A stretch of 64,000 bases of DNA from NCBI RefSeq assembly GCF_000023925.1, contig NC_013169.1, forward strand, positions 2,480,001 through 2,544,000, in the 5' to 3' direction. The notes beneath the pieces were generated by a model, which saw only the letters and a list, made by a program, of their open reading frames with translations, was not told the origin of the DNA and searched no databases. Source of the stretch: Kytococcus sedentarius DSM 20547 (GTDB lineage: Bacteria; Actinomycetota; Actinomycetes; Actinomycetales; Dermatophilaceae). Each line of letters opens with the position of its first letter. Positions within the stretch are counted from its first letter, which is position 1. The position numbers and the translations under genes are program-made. This document shows positions 33,523 through 44,248 of the stretch, in pieces.

Positions 33523-35216
33523 TTCTCCTCGGGGGTCTGACGCGGGCCGGTGGGTCCGCCACCTGCGTCGGGGTCGTCGGTCGGGTGGGGGCCGGTGGCT
33601 CCGCCCGCGGGGGTCGCGTCCTCGGCGGGAGGCAGCCCCAGCCGCTTGCGCAGGTCCTTCTCGAGCGAGTCCACGCCGTCGCTGACGGTGGGGTCGTGCC
33701 CCTTCGCCAGACCCGCCATGTCCACCTCGATGGGGTGAGCCCCACCCGGGTGCACCTCGCCCGGCCCGGCCGGAGCCGTGCCGCCGGTGACGCGGAAGAA
33801 GTACCGGCGACGACGGATGGTCAGCGTCATGATCAGGCCGGCCAGGCCCACCATCGAGAACACCAGCGCCGGCACCTGCCCGGGGTCGTGCGACACGGAC
33901 AGGCCGGCGAAGCGCTTGACCTCCTCGAAGGCCACCTCGCCCCGGTCGTCGGGCAGCTGGAAGGTCTCACCGGGCCGCAGGAAGATGCGCACCGGGGTGC
34001 CGTCCTCGCCCTCGACCTGCTCCATCTGGTCGGTCTGCAGCGTGAACACCGACTGGGGACGACCGCCCGGGAAGAGGGTGCCCTCCCAGGCCGTCATCAC
34101 CAGTGCCGGGTCCGCCAGGCCGGGGAAGGTCGAGTGGGGGCCGCGGTCGGCGGTGATCGCCTGCGTCGGCAGGAAGAGCCCCGCCAGGCCGATCTGCTCG
34201 TCGGTGCCGGAGGCCGAGATCTTGAAGGCCCCGCTGGAGGTGTACTGGTTGTCCTGCACCAGCATCGGGGAGGCCTCGCGGTAGACCAGGTCACCCTCGG
34301 CGTTCCGGACGCTCACCTGGGGTGCGTAGCCGTTGCCCAGCAGATAGATGCGCGCGCCCCCCACCGAGAGCGGCGAGTTCACGCGCAGCTTCTGCGCCCG
34401 CTCGCCGTCGCCGTCGTCAAAGCGGGCGTCCACCTCGAAGAAGCGCGGCTGGCCGAACTGGCCCGGGCCGGCGTCGGCGTTCGTCTCGAACTCCACGTCC
34501 ACCGCATCGACCGCGAGCCGGAAGGCCGGCAGGTCACGGGTGTCCACCCACGGCCCGGCGTTGAGCGTGTCGAACCGCCCGTTGCTGCTGGTGAACTCGT
34601 CCCCCTCGACGACGAGCACCTCCGCCCGCCACCCGAACAGGTAGCCGATGGCCACGCTGATGAGCACGCCCACCAAGCTCGTGTGGAAGATGAGGTTGCC
34701 CAGCTCGCGCAACATACCGGTCTCCAGGGAGACCTCGCGCACGCCCTCGCGGGGCGACTCCTCGCGCACCCGGTAGCGCCGCGCGCGCCCCATCGCCGCG
34801 ATGGCGTCGGCCACCCCGTCGACCTCGGCGGCCGGGGCGGCGGTGGCGCCGGGCACGGCCAGCACGCGGTTGCCGGGCATCCGCGTCATGCGCCGCGGGA
34901 CGGCCGGGGGACGCTGGCGCCAGCCCCGCAGGTACACCCGCGTGCGCGGGAGGATGCAGCCCACCAGCGAGGTGAACAGCAGCAGGTAGATCGCCGCGAA
35001 CCAGGGGCTGGAGTAGACGTCGAAGAGCTGCAGCGCGTCCAGCACCGGGGCCAGCTTCGGGTGGTCCTGCTCGTAGCGGTCCACGGCGGCGGCGTCCACC
35101 GACCGCTGCGGCCAGATGGACCCCGGGACGGCCGCGACGGCCAACAGCATCAGCAGCAGCAGCGCCGTGCGCATGCTCGTCAGCTGGCTCCAGGCCCAGC
35201 GCAGGGTGCCCCGCAT
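33519..35216 (-). CDS. resB: Cytochrome c biogenesis protein ResB
   Basis: A 565-residue ResB family protein. N-terminal helices (SQLTSMRTALLLLMLLAVAAVPGSIWPQR, seen as two segments) and LFDVYSSPWFAAIYLLLFTSLVGCILPR match the family. A large extracytoplasmic domain follows (about 230-480), then a last helix (ALVFSMVGLAGLIMTL) and a Pro/Gly-rich tail. Partner of CcsB in system II haem attachment. The ATG at 35216 shares one base with the ccdA stop, preferable to the frame start at 35261. Confidence 0.9.
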   Translation of the reverse strand: MRGTLRWAWSQLTSMRTALLLLMLLAVAAVPGSIWPQRSVDAAAVDRYEQDHPKLAPVLDALQLFDVYSSPWFAAIYLLLFTSLVGCILPRTRVYLRGWRQRPPAVPRRMTRMPGNRVLAVPGATAAPAAEVDGVADAIAAMGRARRYRVREESPREGVREVSLETGMLRELGNLIFHTSLVGVLISVAIGYLFGWRAEVLVVEGDEFTSSNGRFDTLNAGPWVDTRDLPAFRLAVDAVDVEFETNADAGPGQFGQPRFFEVDARFDDGDGERAQKLRVNSPLSVGGARIYLLGNGYAPQVSVRNAEGDLVYREASPMLVQDNQYTSSGAFKISASGTDEQIGLAGLFLPTQAITADRGPHSTFPGLADPALVMTAWEGTLFPGGRPQSVFTLQTDQMEQVEGEDGTPVRIFLRPGETFQLPDDRGEVAFEEVKRFAGLSVSHDPGQVPALVFSMVGLAGLIMTLTIRRRRYFFRVTGGTAPAGPGEVHPGGAHPIEVDMAGLAKGHDPTVSDGVDSLEKDLRKRLGLPPAEDATPAGGATGPHPTDDPDAGGGPTGPRQTPEEK

Positions 35217-36031
35217 CAGATCACCGGCCTGAAGGAGGAGATCCACTCGGTCTGCAGCCACACCATCGCGCGGTCCCAGACCCCGGCCACCATGAGTACC
35301 CCGAGGACCATGAGGGCCACCCCGCCGACGATGCTGATCGCCCGGTGGTGGTCACGCAGCCACCCGAACGCCCCCGCCAGGCGCGAGATCCCCGCGGCCA
35401 GCAGCACGAACGGCAGGCCCAGCCCCAGGCTGTAGGCCCCGGCCAGCACCGCGCCGCGGGTGATCGCGTCACCCGAGCCGCTCAGCGAGGTCGACAGCGC
35501 GAGGATCGCGCCGAGCACCGGCCCGATGCAGGCGGAGAAGCCCAGCCCGAACGCGCCGCCAAGCAGCGGCGCACCGGCGAGGCCCGCCGCGGGGCGCCAG
35601 CGCACCTTCCACTCCCGGCCGCCCAGCCCGAAGGCCATCACGGCCCCCATCACCAGCACGGCCACGCCCCCCAGCCGCACCAGCAGCGCCCGGTCGTCCG
35701 AGAGCGCGATGCTCACACCGCTGACCACGACGCTCAGCGCCAGGAAGACCGCCGAGAAGCCGAGCACGAAGAGCATGCTGGCGAGCACCAGACGCGGCCG
35801 TCCCGCGGCCGGCGTGCCCTCGGCCTGCACGCCGCCGAGCCCGGTGATGTACCCCAGGAAGCCCGGCACGAGCGGCAGCACGCAGGGGGACGCGAAGCTC
35901 ACCACGCCCCCAGCGAAGGCCAGCACCATCGCCCACGGCAGGAAGCCCGAGGCGATGGTGTCCTGCACCCCTCCCGCGAGGGCCGGCAGCACGAGGGCGC
36001 CCGGCGGCGCCAGCAGGGACAGGTCCGCCAT
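35216..36031 (-). CDS. ccdA: Thiol-disulphide interchange membrane protein CcdA
   Basis: A 271-residue, six-helix CcdA/DsbD-type protein that carries electrons from cytoplasmic thioredoxin to extracytoplasmic thioredoxin-like proteins. The redox Cys are in SFASPCVLPLVPGFLGYITG and GFSACIGPVLGAILA. It starts right after tlpA ends and feeds reductant to TlpA, which keeps apocytochrome c haem-binding Cys reduced. Part of the leftward operon. Confidence 0.92.
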   Translation of the reverse strand: MADLSLLAPPGALVLPALAGGVQDTIASGFLPWAMVLAFAGGVVSFASPCVLPLVPGFLGYITGLGGVQAEGTPAAGRPRLVLASMLFVLGFSAVFLALSVVVSGVSIALSDDRALLVRLGGVAVLVMGAVMAFGLGGREWKVRWRPAAGLAGAPLLGGAFGLGFSACIGPVLGAILALSTSLSGSGDAITRGAVLAGAYSLGLGLPFVLLAAGISRLAGAFGWLRDHHRAISIVGGVALMVLGVLMVAGVWDRAMVWLQTEWISSFRPVI

Positions 36032-36673
36032 TCAGGCGTCCTCGGCGAGCACGTCGTCGACCAGCGTGGTCAGCGTGGACAGCTCCACCGGCCCGGACAC
36101 CCGGGCCGCGATGCGCCGCTGCGCGTCGAGCACGAGCGTGGTGGGCGTCGCAGCCGTGGCGCCCTGGAGACCACGCAGCGTGCCGCCCCCGTTGTCGCGC
36201 AGGTTCTGGTAGGTGATCTCGCGGGAGCGCAGAAAGGCCTGGGCGGTCTCCACGCTGTCCCGCTGCACCAGTCCCAGCAGCAGCACGTCCTGCTCGGCGT
36301 AGTTCTCCCAGAACTCCTGCAGCACCGGCATCTCCTCGATGCAGGGCGGGCACCACGAGCCCCAGGTGTTGAGCACCACGACCTTCTTCTCCACCTGGTC
36401 CAGCGCAAAGTCCTTGCCGTCCAGGGTCTGGCCCACCAGCGTCACTGGGTCACGGCGCTGGTCCGCGGCCACCTGCTCCACGGTGCCGTCGCCCGAAATG
36501 TACCCAGCGTCGCCCTCGCCCCGGGCACGTCCGGTCACGGTGTTGCCCCCGTCCTCGCCGCAGGCGGACAGCAGCAGCGTGCCCAGACCGGCCGCTCCCC
36601 CGGTCAGCAGGAGGCGGCGCGAGGGGTTGTCACCGGGGAGCATGCCGCCACCGGTCCTCCGCGGGGCGTTCAT
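36032..36673 (-). CDS. TlpA/ResA-like thiol-disulphide oxidoreductase lipoprotein
   Basis: A 213-residue thioredoxin-like lipoprotein. A signal with twin Arg (SRRLLLTGG) ends in lipobox LLSAC (Cys38). The redox motif WCPPC is at residues 107-111. It would reduce the CXXCH Cys of apocytochrome c using electrons from CcdA. The ATG at 36673 overlaps the upstream phosphatase gene by four bases; the longer frame to 36979 is not used. Confidence 0.9.
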   Translation of the reverse strand: MNAPRRTGGGMLPGDNPSRRLLLTGGAAGLGTLLLSACGEDGGNTVTGRARGEGDAGYISGDGTVEQVAADQRRDPVTLVGQTLDGKDFALDQVEKKVVVLNTWGSWCPPCIEEMPVLQEFWENYAEQDVLLLGLVQRDSVETAQAFLRSREITYQNLRDNGGGTLRGLQGATAATPTTLVLDAQRRIAARVSGPVELSTLTTLVDDVLAEDA

Positions 36674-37446
36674 GCCCCGGGGACCGACGAGGCGCCGGGC
36701 AGCAGCGATGCCGCGGGCTCGCTGTAGTACACGGCGTGCACCTCGTCGCCGGTGAGGTCGAAGGTGGTCACGCTGGCCAGCGAGCACTCGCGCTTGCGGG
36801 GATCGTGCGTCAGCGGGCGGCCCTCCAGGTGGCTCCGCAGCGTCCAGATCGGCAGCTGGTGGCTGACGATCACGGCCTCGTGCCCCCGCGCCGCCCGGGC
36901 GGCCTCCCGCAGCGCCGCGTCCATGCGCGCGGCGATGGACTTGTAGGCCTCGCCCCAGGAGGGCCGCAGCGGGTTCCACAACAAGGGCCAGCTCCGCGGC
37001 TCGCTCAGCGCGCCCTTCTTGGCGGTCACCTGTCGCCCCTCGAAGCTGTTCTCCGACTCGATGACGCGCACGTCCGTCTCGATCGTGCGCCCGGTCGCGC
37101 GCGCGATGGGGGCGGCGGTCTCCTGGGCGCGCTCCAACGGGGAGGCCACCAGCAGGGCGATGTCACGACCGGCCAGCGCCTCGGCCACGAGGTCGGCCAT
37201 CGCGCGCCCGCGCTCGGACAGGTGGTACCCGGGAAGGCGCCCGTAGAGGATGTCCTCGGGGTTGTGCACCTCGCCGTGGCGCACCACATGCACCAGCGTG
37301 CGGTCCACGCGGCCGTCGTGCCGCACCGGCTGCGGGGCGCCGGTCCCCTCCTCGCCGAGGTGCTGCGGTCCGCCGTCGACGGGCCGGTCGGTCGTGCGGG
37401 CCCGCTGCTGCTCCGGGCCCGGGCTCGGCATCGGTCCACGGGTCAT
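36670..37446 (-). CDS. Histidine phosphatase family protein
   Basis: A 258-residue phosphoglycerate-mutase-like phosphatase. The catalytic motif [10 protein letters not shown] (about residue 55) carries the phospho-His; the second His is in [13 protein letters not shown]. The first 45 residues are a low-complexity linker. Overlaps hemL and tlpA by four bases each. This gene is regularly found between hemL and the ccs genes in actinobacteria as I recall, but its substrate is not known. Confidence 0.85.
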   Translation of the reverse strand: MTRGPMPSPGPEQQRARTTDRPVDGGPQHLGEEGTGAPQPVRHDGRVDRTLVHVVRHGEVHNPEDILYGRLPGYHLSERGRAMADLVAEALAGRDIALLVASPLERAQETAAPIARATGRTIETDVRVIESENSFEGRQVTAKKGALSEPRSWPLLWNPLRPSWGEAYKSIAARMDAALREAARAARGHEAVIVSHQLPIWTLRSHLEGRPLTHDPRKRECSLASVTTFDLTGDEVHAVYYSEPAASLLPGASSVPGA

Positions 37447-38783
37447 GCGCTGATCTCCTGGGCAGAGGCGTCGAGGGCCTCGATGATGCGGTCGAGCACC
37501 TCGTCGGTGTGCGCCGCCGAGGCGAACCAGGCCTCGAAGGCGCTCGGGGGCAGGTGCACGCCACGACGCAGCATGGCGTGGAAGAAATCGGCGTGGCGCG
37601 CGGTGTCCTGCTGCTGGGCCGTGGCGAAGTCGTGCACCGGCTCCTCGCCGAAGAAGACGCTGAACATCGTCCCCGCACGGCCGATGGTGTGCGCGATGCC
37701 GTGGCGCGTGAAGGCGTCGGTGACGGCCGCGGTCAGCACCTCCCGGGCGTGGTCCACGGCCGCGTACACCTCGTCGGTGCACAGGCGCAGCGTGGTCAGG
37801 CCCGCCGTGGCTGCGACCGGGTTCCCGCTCAGCGTGCCGGCCTGGTAGACCGGCCCGGCCGGGGCCAGGTGGCCCATCACGTCCGCACGGCCACCGAAGG
37901 CCGCCACCGGGAAGCCGCCGCCCACGACCTTGCCGAAGGTGAACAGGTCCGGCGCGTCCCCCATCTGCGACAGGCCCCACCACCCGGTCGGGCTCGCGCG
38001 GAAACCGGTCATCACCTCATCGGAGATGAGCAGGGCACCGTGCTGCCGGGTGAGGCGGCGCATCGCCTGCTCGAACTCGGCGGTCGGCGGCACCACGCCC
38101 ATGTTGCCGGCGGCGGCCTCCACGATCACCGCGGCCAGCTCGTCACCGTGCTCGGCGAAGGCGGCCTCCAGGGCGGCGACGTCGTTGTAGGGCAGCACCA
38201 TCGTCTGCCCCGCGCTGGAAGCAGGCACCCCCGCCGAGTCCGGCAGCGCGAAGGTGACCAGTCCCGATCCGGCCGCGGCCAGCAGCGCGTCCACGTGCCC
38301 GTGGTAGTTGCCGGAGAACTTGATGACCTTCTCGCGCCCCGTGAAACCGCGGGCCAGGCGCAACGCGCTCATGGTCGCCTCGGTGCCGGAGTTCACCAAC
38401 CGGACGGCCTCGACCGGCTCGATGCGGGCGACGACCTCCTCGGCGAGCTCCACCTCGTGCGGATTGGGCGTGCCGAAGCTGAAGCCGCGGGCGGCGGCCG
38501 AGGTCACCGCATCGAGCACCTCGGGGTGGGTGTGGCCCAGGATCATCGGGCCCCAGGAGCCCACGAGGTCGACGTACTCGTTCCCGTCGACGTCGGTGAG
38601 AAGGGCACCCTTGGCCGAGGTGATGAAGCGCGGCTCGCCACCGACCGCACCGAAGGCGCGCACCGGGGAGTTCACGCCGCCGGGGATCACGGCCCGGCCG
38701 CGCTCCATCCAGGCCACGCTGGCGTCGACGACGGGGGTGTTCGCAGGGTGCCCCGAGGGCTGGGGGTCACGGGGGGCAGGCAT
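37443..38783 (-). CDS. hemL: Glutamate-1-semialdehyde 2,1-aminomutase
   Basis: A 446-residue PLP enzyme that converts glutamate-1-semialdehyde to 5-aminolaevulinate. Motifs: [15 protein letters not shown] near the N-terminus, [22 protein letters not shown], and the PLP Lys in [19 protein letters not shown]. The ATG at 38783 follows a TACCCT box by seven bases, so hemL probably has its own promoter inside the hem cluster as well as read-through from hemB. Needs PLP made by PdxH. Confidence 0.94.
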   Translation of the reverse strand: MPAPRDPQPSGHPANTPVVDASVAWMERGRAVIPGGVNSPVRAFGAVGGEPRFITSAKGALLTDVDGNEYVDLVGSWGPMILGHTHPEVLDAVTSAAARGFSFGTPNPHEVELAEEVVARIEPVEAVRLVNSGTEATMSALRLARGFTGREKVIKFSGNYHGHVDALLAAAGSGLVTFALPDSAGVPASSAGQTMVLPYNDVAALEAAFAEHGDELAAVIVEAAAGNMGVVPPTAEFEQAMRRLTRQHGALLISDEVMTGFRASPTGWWGLSQMGDAPDLFTFGKVVGGGFPVAAFGGRADVMGHLAPAGPVYQAGTLSGNPVAATAGLTTLRLCTDEVYAAVDHAREVLTAAVTDAFTRHGIAHTIGRAGTMFSVFFGEEPVHDFATAQQQDTARHADFFHAMLRRGVHLPPSAFEAWFASAAHTDEVLDRIIEALDASAQEISA

Positions 38784-38790
38784 GGTCACG

Positions 38791-38796
38791 AGGGTA
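38791..38796 (-). promoter_or_regulatory. -10 box of leaderless hemL
   Basis: TACCCT on the minus strand ends seven bases before the hemL ATG; the 97-base gap between hemB and hemL, unlike the four-base overlaps elsewhere in the operon, leaves room for an internal promoter. Confidence 0.5.
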
Positions 38797-38880
38797 TGAA
38801 TCCTTCCTGAGAGTTCACTGCACAGCGGGTGGGGCCGCGACCCCGCAGGGGCGGCCGCCACCGGCGGGGTGGAGCGGGCC

Positions 38881-39903
38881 TCAGCGCTGCTCGCGCAACC
38901 AGCCGGCGGCCTCGAGCGCGTGGTAGGTCAGCACCACGTCGGCACCGGCCCGGCGGATGCTCAGCAGCGCCTCCAGCACGGCGGCGCGGCGGTCGATCCA
39001 GCCGTTCGCGGCAGCGGCCTCGATCATCGAGTACTCACCACTGACCTGGTAGGCCACGACCGGCAGGTCCGTGGCGGCCCGCAACGAGGCCACCACGTCC
39101 AGGTAGGCCAGGGCCGGCTTCACCATCACCAGGTCAGCGCCCTCGGCCTCGTCCAGCGCGAGCTCCACCAGGCTCTCCCGCGCGTTGGCGGGGTCCTGCT
39201 GGTAGGTCCGGCGGTCGCCGCTGAGCGAGGAGGCCACGGCCTCCCGGAAGGGGCCGTAGAAGGCCGAGGCGTACTTGGCCGTGTAGGCCATCACCACCAC
39301 GTCGGTGAAGCCCGCGTCGTCGAGCGCCTCGCGGATGACCACCACCTGGCCGTCCATCATGCCGCTGGGCCCCACCACGTGGGCCCCGGCGCGGGCCTGC
39401 GCCACGGCCATCTCGGCGTAGCGCTCCAGCGATGCGTCGTTGTCCACCCGGCCGTCGGCGTCGAGCACGCCGCAGTGGCCGTGGTCGGTGAACTCGTCCA
39501 GACAGAGGTCGGTCATCACCAGCAGGTCGTCGCCGACGGCGTCCCGCACGGCGCGGGTGGCCCGGTTCAGGATGCCGTCGGGGTCGGTCGCACCGCTGCC
39601 CTCGGCGTCCTTGTGGTCCGGCACGCCGAAGAGCATGATCCCGGCCACCCCGGCGTCGCGGCAGTGCAGCGCCAGCTCCACCAGGCCCTCGACGGTGTGC
39701 TGCTGCACGCCCGGCATCGAGCTGATGTCGCGCGGGGAGTCCCCCTCGTGCACGAAGGCGGGCAGCACGAGGTCCTCCGGCGCCAGCCGCGTCTCGGCGA
39801 CCATGCGCCGGAAGGCCGGCGTGCCGCGCAGGCGGCGCGGGCGACGGTGCGGTCCGAGCACGGTCCGCCCGCCGGTCGGCAGCGCCCCGGCGCCGGCCGT
39901 CAT
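38881..39903 (-). CDS. hemB: Porphobilinogen synthase
   Basis: A 340-residue enzyme condensing two 5-aminolaevulinates. The Schiff-base Lys residues lie in [20 protein letters not shown] and [15 protein letters not shown]. The metal region [16 protein letters not shown] resembles the magnesium-type site more than the Cys-rich zinc site. The ATG at 39903 overlaps the hemD stop by four bases; the frame start at 40572 is antisense-derived and rejected. Confidence 0.94.
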   Translation of the reverse strand: MTAGAGALPTGGRTVLGPHRRPRRLRGTPAFRRMVAETRLAPEDLVLPAFVHEGDSPRDISSMPGVQQHTVEGLVELALHCRDAGVAGIMLFGVPDHKDAEGSGATDPDGILNRATRAVRDAVGDDLLVMTDLCLDEFTDHGHCGVLDADGRVDNDASLERYAEMAVAQARAGAHVVGPSGMMDGQVVVIREALDDAGFTDVVVMAYTAKYASAFYGPFREAVASSLSGDRRTYQQDPANARESLVELALDEAEGADLVMVKPALAYLDVVASLRAATDLPVVAYQVSGEYSMIEAAAANGWIDRRAAVLEALLSIRRAGADVVLTYHALEAAGWLREQR

Positions 39904-41576
39904 CGGCGGGCCCGGCGCTTGGGGGCCTCCTGGGAGGGCCGCGTCACGGGCCTGCCCTCGGCCACGGCGTCCTCCGCCCGGCCACGGGCGAAGTCGGTCA
40001 GCGCGTCGATGACCGCCTCGCTGCTGGCCTCCTCGGCCACCGCGTCCACGCGCAGGCCCAGGTCGGCCGCGGTCTGCGCGGTCGCCGGGCCGATCGCGAC
40101 CACGACGGTGCTCGGGGACGGTTTGCCGGCGATGCCCACGAGATTGCGCACCGTGGAGCTCGAGGTGAACAGCACCGCGTCGTAGGTGCCGTTCTTGATC
40201 GCCGCACGGACCGGCGCCGGGGGCGGGGTCGCCCGCACGGTGCGGTAGGCCACGATGTCGTCGACCTCCCAGCCCCGCTCCTGCAGCCCGGAGACGAGCA
40301 CCTCGGTGGCGATGTCCGCGCGCGGCAGGAAGACGCGGTTGATGGGGTCGAGCACGTCGTCGTAGGGCGGCCAGTCCTCGAGCAGCCCGCGGGCACTCTG
40401 CTCGCCGCTGGGCACCAGGTCGGGCTCCAGGCCCCACTCCCGCAGCGCGTCGGCGGTCTTGCCGCCCACGGCCGCGATCTTCAGGCCGGCGAAGGCCCGC
40501 ACGTCGAGCCCCAGGGCGGTGAACTTCTCCTTCACGGCGCGCACGGCGTTCACGGAGGTGAACCCGATCCACTCGTAGGTGCCGGTCACCAGGCCCTTGA
40601 TCGCCTTGTCCATCTGGTGCGGCGAGCGCGGCGGCTCCACGCTGATGGTGGGCACCACGTGGGCCGTCGCGCCGCGCTCGGAGAGCGCGTGCACCATCGG
40701 GCCGGCCTGGTCCTTGGTGCGCGGCACCAGCACGCGCCAGGCGAACAGCGGGCGCGTCTCGAACCAGGAGAGGGTGTCGCGGTCGCCGACACAGGCGCCG
40801 ATGGTGGCCACCACCTCGTCCGCGGAGACCTCCGCGGAGCCCTCGGCCACGTCCCCCAAGGTGCTGATGATGGTGCTCTGGTGCGCGGTCGTCCCCCGGG
40901 TGGTCAGCGCGATCGGCAGCGCGGCGTCCCGGCCGGCCCCGACCAGCGCGGCGGCGTGGGCGGCGACCTCCTCGGGCGTGCCGATGAGCACGACCGTGGA
41001 GTCCTCGTCGTCCAGCAGCGCGGGGTTCACCCGGCCACCGGGGCCGATGGCGTGCACCGCCCGGTTGGTGCCGGTCGCGATCGGCACCCCCGCGTAGGCG
41101 GGCACCGCCTGCATGGCGGACACCCCGGGCACGACCTCGATCTCGATGCCGGCCTTGCGGGCCACGGAGGCCTCGACGCCCAGCGAGGAGAAGATCGACG
41201 GGTCACCGTCCACGATGCGGGCGACCAGCACCTGGCCCTCGCGGGTGATCCCCTGCTCGGCCCGGCGCGCGGCCGCGTCCTTCACGGCGCCCTGCGTGGT
41301 CTGCACGAGCTCCTTCGCCCGCGAGACGGCGGTCAGCTCGGCCTGGGCCGCGGGCACCGTCATGAACTCGGCGTCCGGCCGCATCCACTCCACGAAGTCG
41401 TCCTGCAGGTGGCCCTCGTCGGCCACCACGACGTCGGCCATGGCCAGGATGCGGGTGGCGCGGACGGTCATCAGGCCCGGGTCGCCGGGGCCCGCGCCGA
41501 CGAAGGCGATGCGGGCAGCGGGCGCGGGGCATCCCACCCGCGTGGGCGTGGGCTGGGTGCTCGGGGCGGTGCTCAC
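39900..41576 (-). CDS. hemD: CobA-HemD fusion: uroporphyrinogen-III synthase
   Basis: A 558-residue fusion. Residues about 20-255 resemble uroporphyrinogen-III methyltransferase ([33 protein letters not shown]). However, the cofactor and active-site signature GDP-x-x-FGRG-x-EE is degraded to [13 protein letters not shown], so methylation is doubtful. Residues about 275-530 are uroporphyrinogen-III synthase ([43 protein letters not shown]). The same architecture occurs in mycobacterial HemD. GTG start overlaps hemC by four bases. Confidence 0.9.
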   Translation of the reverse strand: MSTAPSTQPTPTRVGCPAPAARIAFVGAGPGDPGLMTVRATRILAMADVVVADEGHLQDDFVEWMRPDAEFMTVPAAQAELTAVSRAKELVQTTQGAVKDAAARRAEQGITREGQVLVARIVDGDPSIFSSLGVEASVARKAGIEIEVVPGVSAMQAVPAYAGVPIATGTNRAVHAIGPGGRVNPALLDDEDSTVVLIGTPEEVAAHAAALVGAGRDAALPIALTTRGTTAHQSTIISTLGDVAEGSAEVSADEVVATIGACVGDRDTLSWFETRPLFAWRVLVPRTKDQAGPMVHALSERGATAHVVPTISVEPPRSPHQMDKAIKGLVTGTYEWIGFTSVNAVRAVKEKFTALGLDVRAFAGLKIAAVGGKTADALREWGLEPDLVPSGEQSARGLLEDWPPYDDVLDPINRVFLPRADIATEVLVSGLQERGWEVDDIVAYRTVRATPPPAPVRAAIKNGTYDAVLFTSSSTVRNLVGIAGKPSPSTVVVAIGPATAQTAADLGLRVDAVAEEASSEAVIDALTDFARGRAEDAVAEGRPVTRPSQEAPKRRARR

Positions 41577-42649
41577 GAGTTCTCCTTCGGGGACGTCGGG
41601 TCGGGGTGGGCAGGAACCTCTCCGACGCCGGGGAGGACGTCGGCCCCTCCACCTCGCAGCGCCTCGGCCACCCGCCGGCCCAGCTCACGGGCGGCGGTGT
41701 CCAGGGCGACGCGGTCGTCGTTCCTGCTGTCGTCGGGGGTGTCTGCGGGGGTGTCGTCTGGCGTGTCTGCGGGGTGGCCGGCGGGCACGCCGCGCGCGCA
41801 GTCGGCCTCGAGCAGCGCGCGGCTGCCGTCGCGAGGGCCGGCGAAAGTCATCAGGTCCACGCGGGCACCGTCGTGGCGGGCCAGCGCACCGATCGGCGCG
41901 GAGCACCCGGCCTCGAGGGTGCCCAGGACGGCACGCTCGGCCGTGGTGGCCGTGCGCGTGGGTAGGTGGTCCAGCGGCTCCAGCATCGCGATGCTCTCGG
42001 CGTCGTCACTGCGGCACTCCACGGCCAGCGCGCCCTGCCCCGGGGCCGGCACCATCACCTGCGGCTCCAGCCACTGGGTCACGTGCTCGGTGAGGCCGAG
42101 GCGGCGCAGACCGGCGCCGGCCAGCACGACGGCATCGAGCTCGCCCTCGGCGACCGTGGCCAACCGGCGCGGCACGTTGCCGCGCAGATCCACGACCTCG
42201 AGGTCGGGGCGGGCCACGCGCAGCTGGGCCTCGCGGCGCGGGGAGCCGGTGCCCACCCGCGCGCCGGCCGGCAGCGTCTCCAGGGTGAGGCCGTCCCGGG
42301 CCACCAGTGCGTCACGAGGGTCCTCCCGCTCGGGCACGGCGGCGATGACGAGCTCCTGCGGCTGCGCCACCGGCAGGTCCTTGAGCGAGTGCACCGCGAT
42401 GTCAATCTCCCCCGCCAGCAGCGCGTCGCGCAGGGCGCTGACGAACACGCCGGTGCCCCCGATGCGGCTCAGCGGGGCCCGGTTGACGTCGCCCTCGGTG
42501 GTCACCAGCACCAGCTCGACCTCGTGACCGCGGGCACGCAGCGCGTCCGCCACGTGGGTGGACTGGGTGGTGGCCAGGTCGCTGCGGCGCGTCCCGAGCC
42601 GGACCACCCGGCCCTGCGCCCCGGCGGCGGTCTCCTGCGCGGCACTCAC
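41573..42649 (-). CDS. hemC: Hydroxymethylbilane synthase
   Basis: A 358-residue enzyme polymerising porphobilinogen into hydroxymethylbilane. Signatures: HSLKDLP (residues 87-93), TGSPRREAQL and GNVPRRL, and the dipyrromethane-cofactor Cys249 in LEAGCSAPIGALA. The C-terminal domain carries an odd acidic insertion, about residues 290-315, made of DTPDD/DTPAD repeats encoded by short DNA repeats; it probably forms a disordered loop. GTG start; overlaps hemA and hemD by four bases. Confidence 0.93.
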   Translation of the reverse strand: MSAAQETAAGAQGRVVRLGTRRSDLATTQSTHVADALRARGHEVELVLVTTEGDVNRAPLSRIGGTGVFVSALRDALLAGEIDIAVHSLKDLPVAQPQELVIAAVPEREDPRDALVARDGLTLETLPAGARVGTGSPRREAQLRVARPDLEVVDLRGNVPRRLATVAEGELDAVVLAGAGLRRLGLTEHVTQWLEPQVMVPAPGQGALAVECRSDDAESIAMLEPLDHLPTRTATTAERAVLGTLEAGCSAPIGALARHDGARVDLMTFAGPRDGSRALLEADCARGVPAGHPADTPDDTPADTPDDSRNDDRVALDTAARELGRRVAEALRGGGADVLPGVGEVPAHPDPTSPKENS

Positions 42650-44016
42650 CGGGCACCCCCCTGCTCGTCGAACAGGGTGTCCAGACGCAGCCCCTCCATG
42701 CCCGGGGCCGTCTCCCCCAGCAGCGGCAGGGGGCCCGTGGCCGGGGGCGCCGACACGTTGACCGCGTCGTGCGGGTCGAGGTCGAACAGCTCGCGCAGGG
42801 CGCCGGCGAAGTCGCCCCGCGGGTCCCCCGCCAGCTCCTTCACGCGCACGCTGGGGGTGTGCAGCAGCTTGTCGACGATGCGGTGCACCGCGCGCTCCAC
42901 CTCGGACCGACTGGCCTCGTCCAGGTCGGGCAGGCGCCGGTCGAGCCGCTCCATCTCGGCCAGCATCACCGAGCGCGCGGACTGCCGCAGGGCGGTCACG
43001 GTCGGCGCGACCTCCAGCTGACGGCGGGCGATCTCGAAGGCCGCCACCTCCGACTCCACGAGCTCGCGGACGGCGCGCACCTGGGCCTCCACGGCCTGGT
43101 CCTCCTCACCACCGGAGTCGAGGGCGTCCAGGCCCACGACCACCTGCCGGGGCAGGTCGGCCACCTCGGGGGCGACGTCGCGGGGCAGGGCCAGGTCGAC
43201 GAACACCCGGTCGCGCTCCGGCAGCGAACGCACCAGCGGGGCCTCGATGACGGCGCCCGTGGCACCGGTGCAGGTCAGCACCACGTCCGCGTCCGCCAGC
43301 ACGCCGGCGAGCTCGTCCCAGTCGTGGGCCGTCCCGCCGGTGGCGGTCGCCAGGCGGTCGGCGGTGGCCCGGGTGCGGTTGACGACGTGCAGGTCGGTGC
43401 GCACCTGGCGCGCGACGGTCATGGCGGCCAGCGAGCTCATGGCCCCGGCGCCCACCACGACGACGCGCTTGCCGACCAGGCTGCCCAGGCGCGCCTCGGC
43501 GCGTTCCAGACCGCGCTGCACCAGCGAGCGGCTCACCGCATCGATCTCGGTCTCGGCGTGCGCGCGGCGCCCGACGCGCAGCGCGTGGTCGAAGAGGCCC
43601 CCCAGGTGCGTCCCCGCCCGGCCGGAGCGACGGGCACGGCGCAGGGCCGTGCGGAACTGACCGAGGATCTGCCCCTCGCCCACGGCCATCGAGTCCAGGC
43701 CGGCCGCCACCGAGAAGGCGTGGCCCACGGCGCGGTCCTCGTAGTGGACGTACAGGTGCTGGGAGAGGTCCGGCAGCCGGACCCCGGTGATGTCGGCGAG
43801 GTTGTGGCCGATGTGGTGCACGGCGCCGTGGAAGGCCGACGCCTCGACGTAGACCTCGAGGCGGTTGCAGGTGGAGACGGTCAGCGCCTCGGAGATCGTG
43901 TCACCGGCCTGGACGGCTGCGGCGAGCTCGCCTGCTGCGTCGTCCCCCAGCGCCACTCGTTCCAACAGGTCCATGGACGCACTGCGGTGCGACGCACCAA
44001 TGACCAGCAGGCTCAC
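42646..44016 (-). CDS. hemA: Glutamyl-tRNA reductase
   Basis: A 456-residue NADPH enzyme, first of the C5 haem pathway. The catalytic Cys50 lies in VSTCNRLEVYVE; MAVGEGQILGQFR and VVVVGAGAMSSLA (NADP site) are typical. First gene of the leftward hem-ccs operon. The 230-base upstream region holds the palindrome TTCGCGAA (44162-44169) and a related TCGCGAA near 44125, plus TAGAGT and TATAGC boxes. I cannot tell which regulator uses them, and no rex gene lies next to it. Confidence 0.94.
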   Translation of the reverse strand: MSLLVIGASHRSASMDLLERVALGDDAAGELAAAVQAGDTISEALTVSTCNRLEVYVEASAFHGAVHHIGHNLADITGVRLPDLSQHLYVHYEDRAVGHAFSVAAGLDSMAVGEGQILGQFRTALRRARRSGRAGTHLGGLFDHALRVGRRAHAETEIDAVSRSLVQRGLERAEARLGSLVGKRVVVVGAGAMSSLAAMTVARQVRTDLHVVNRTRATADRLATATGGTAHDWDELAGVLADADVVLTCTGATGAVIEAPLVRSLPERDRVFVDLALPRDVAPEVADLPRQVVVGLDALDSGGEEDQAVEAQVRAVRELVESEVAAFEIARRQLEVAPTVTALRQSARSVMLAEMERLDRRLPDLDEASRSEVERAVHRIVDKLLHTPSVRVKELAGDPRGDFAGALRELFDLDPHDAVNVSAPPATGPLPLLGETAPGMEGLRLDTLFDEQGGAR

Positions 44017-44248
44017 CGGGGGATCACCGACTCCTCTCAGCGGGTTCGCGCGCCAGGGTCTCGACCCCGCGGACAGGGGTGGGAGGGGCTCGAGGGGGCG
44101 CTATACCAGATGCGCCCGGCGTCGCGAACAGCACCCCCCACTCTACGCTGCTCCGTCGTAGTTCGCGAAATCACGCGCCCCCTGAGCACCCGCCGCACGG
44201 CCCCGGCGCGGCCCTCCGACGCCCCGGGGCCCCCGCCCCGCACAGCGG

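Noticed and set aside
39900-40700. HemD fusion as an active uroporphyrinogen methyltransferase
   Set aside because: The methyltransferase signature GDP-x-x-FGRG-x-EE is degraded, and the same degeneration occurs in mycobacterial HemD.
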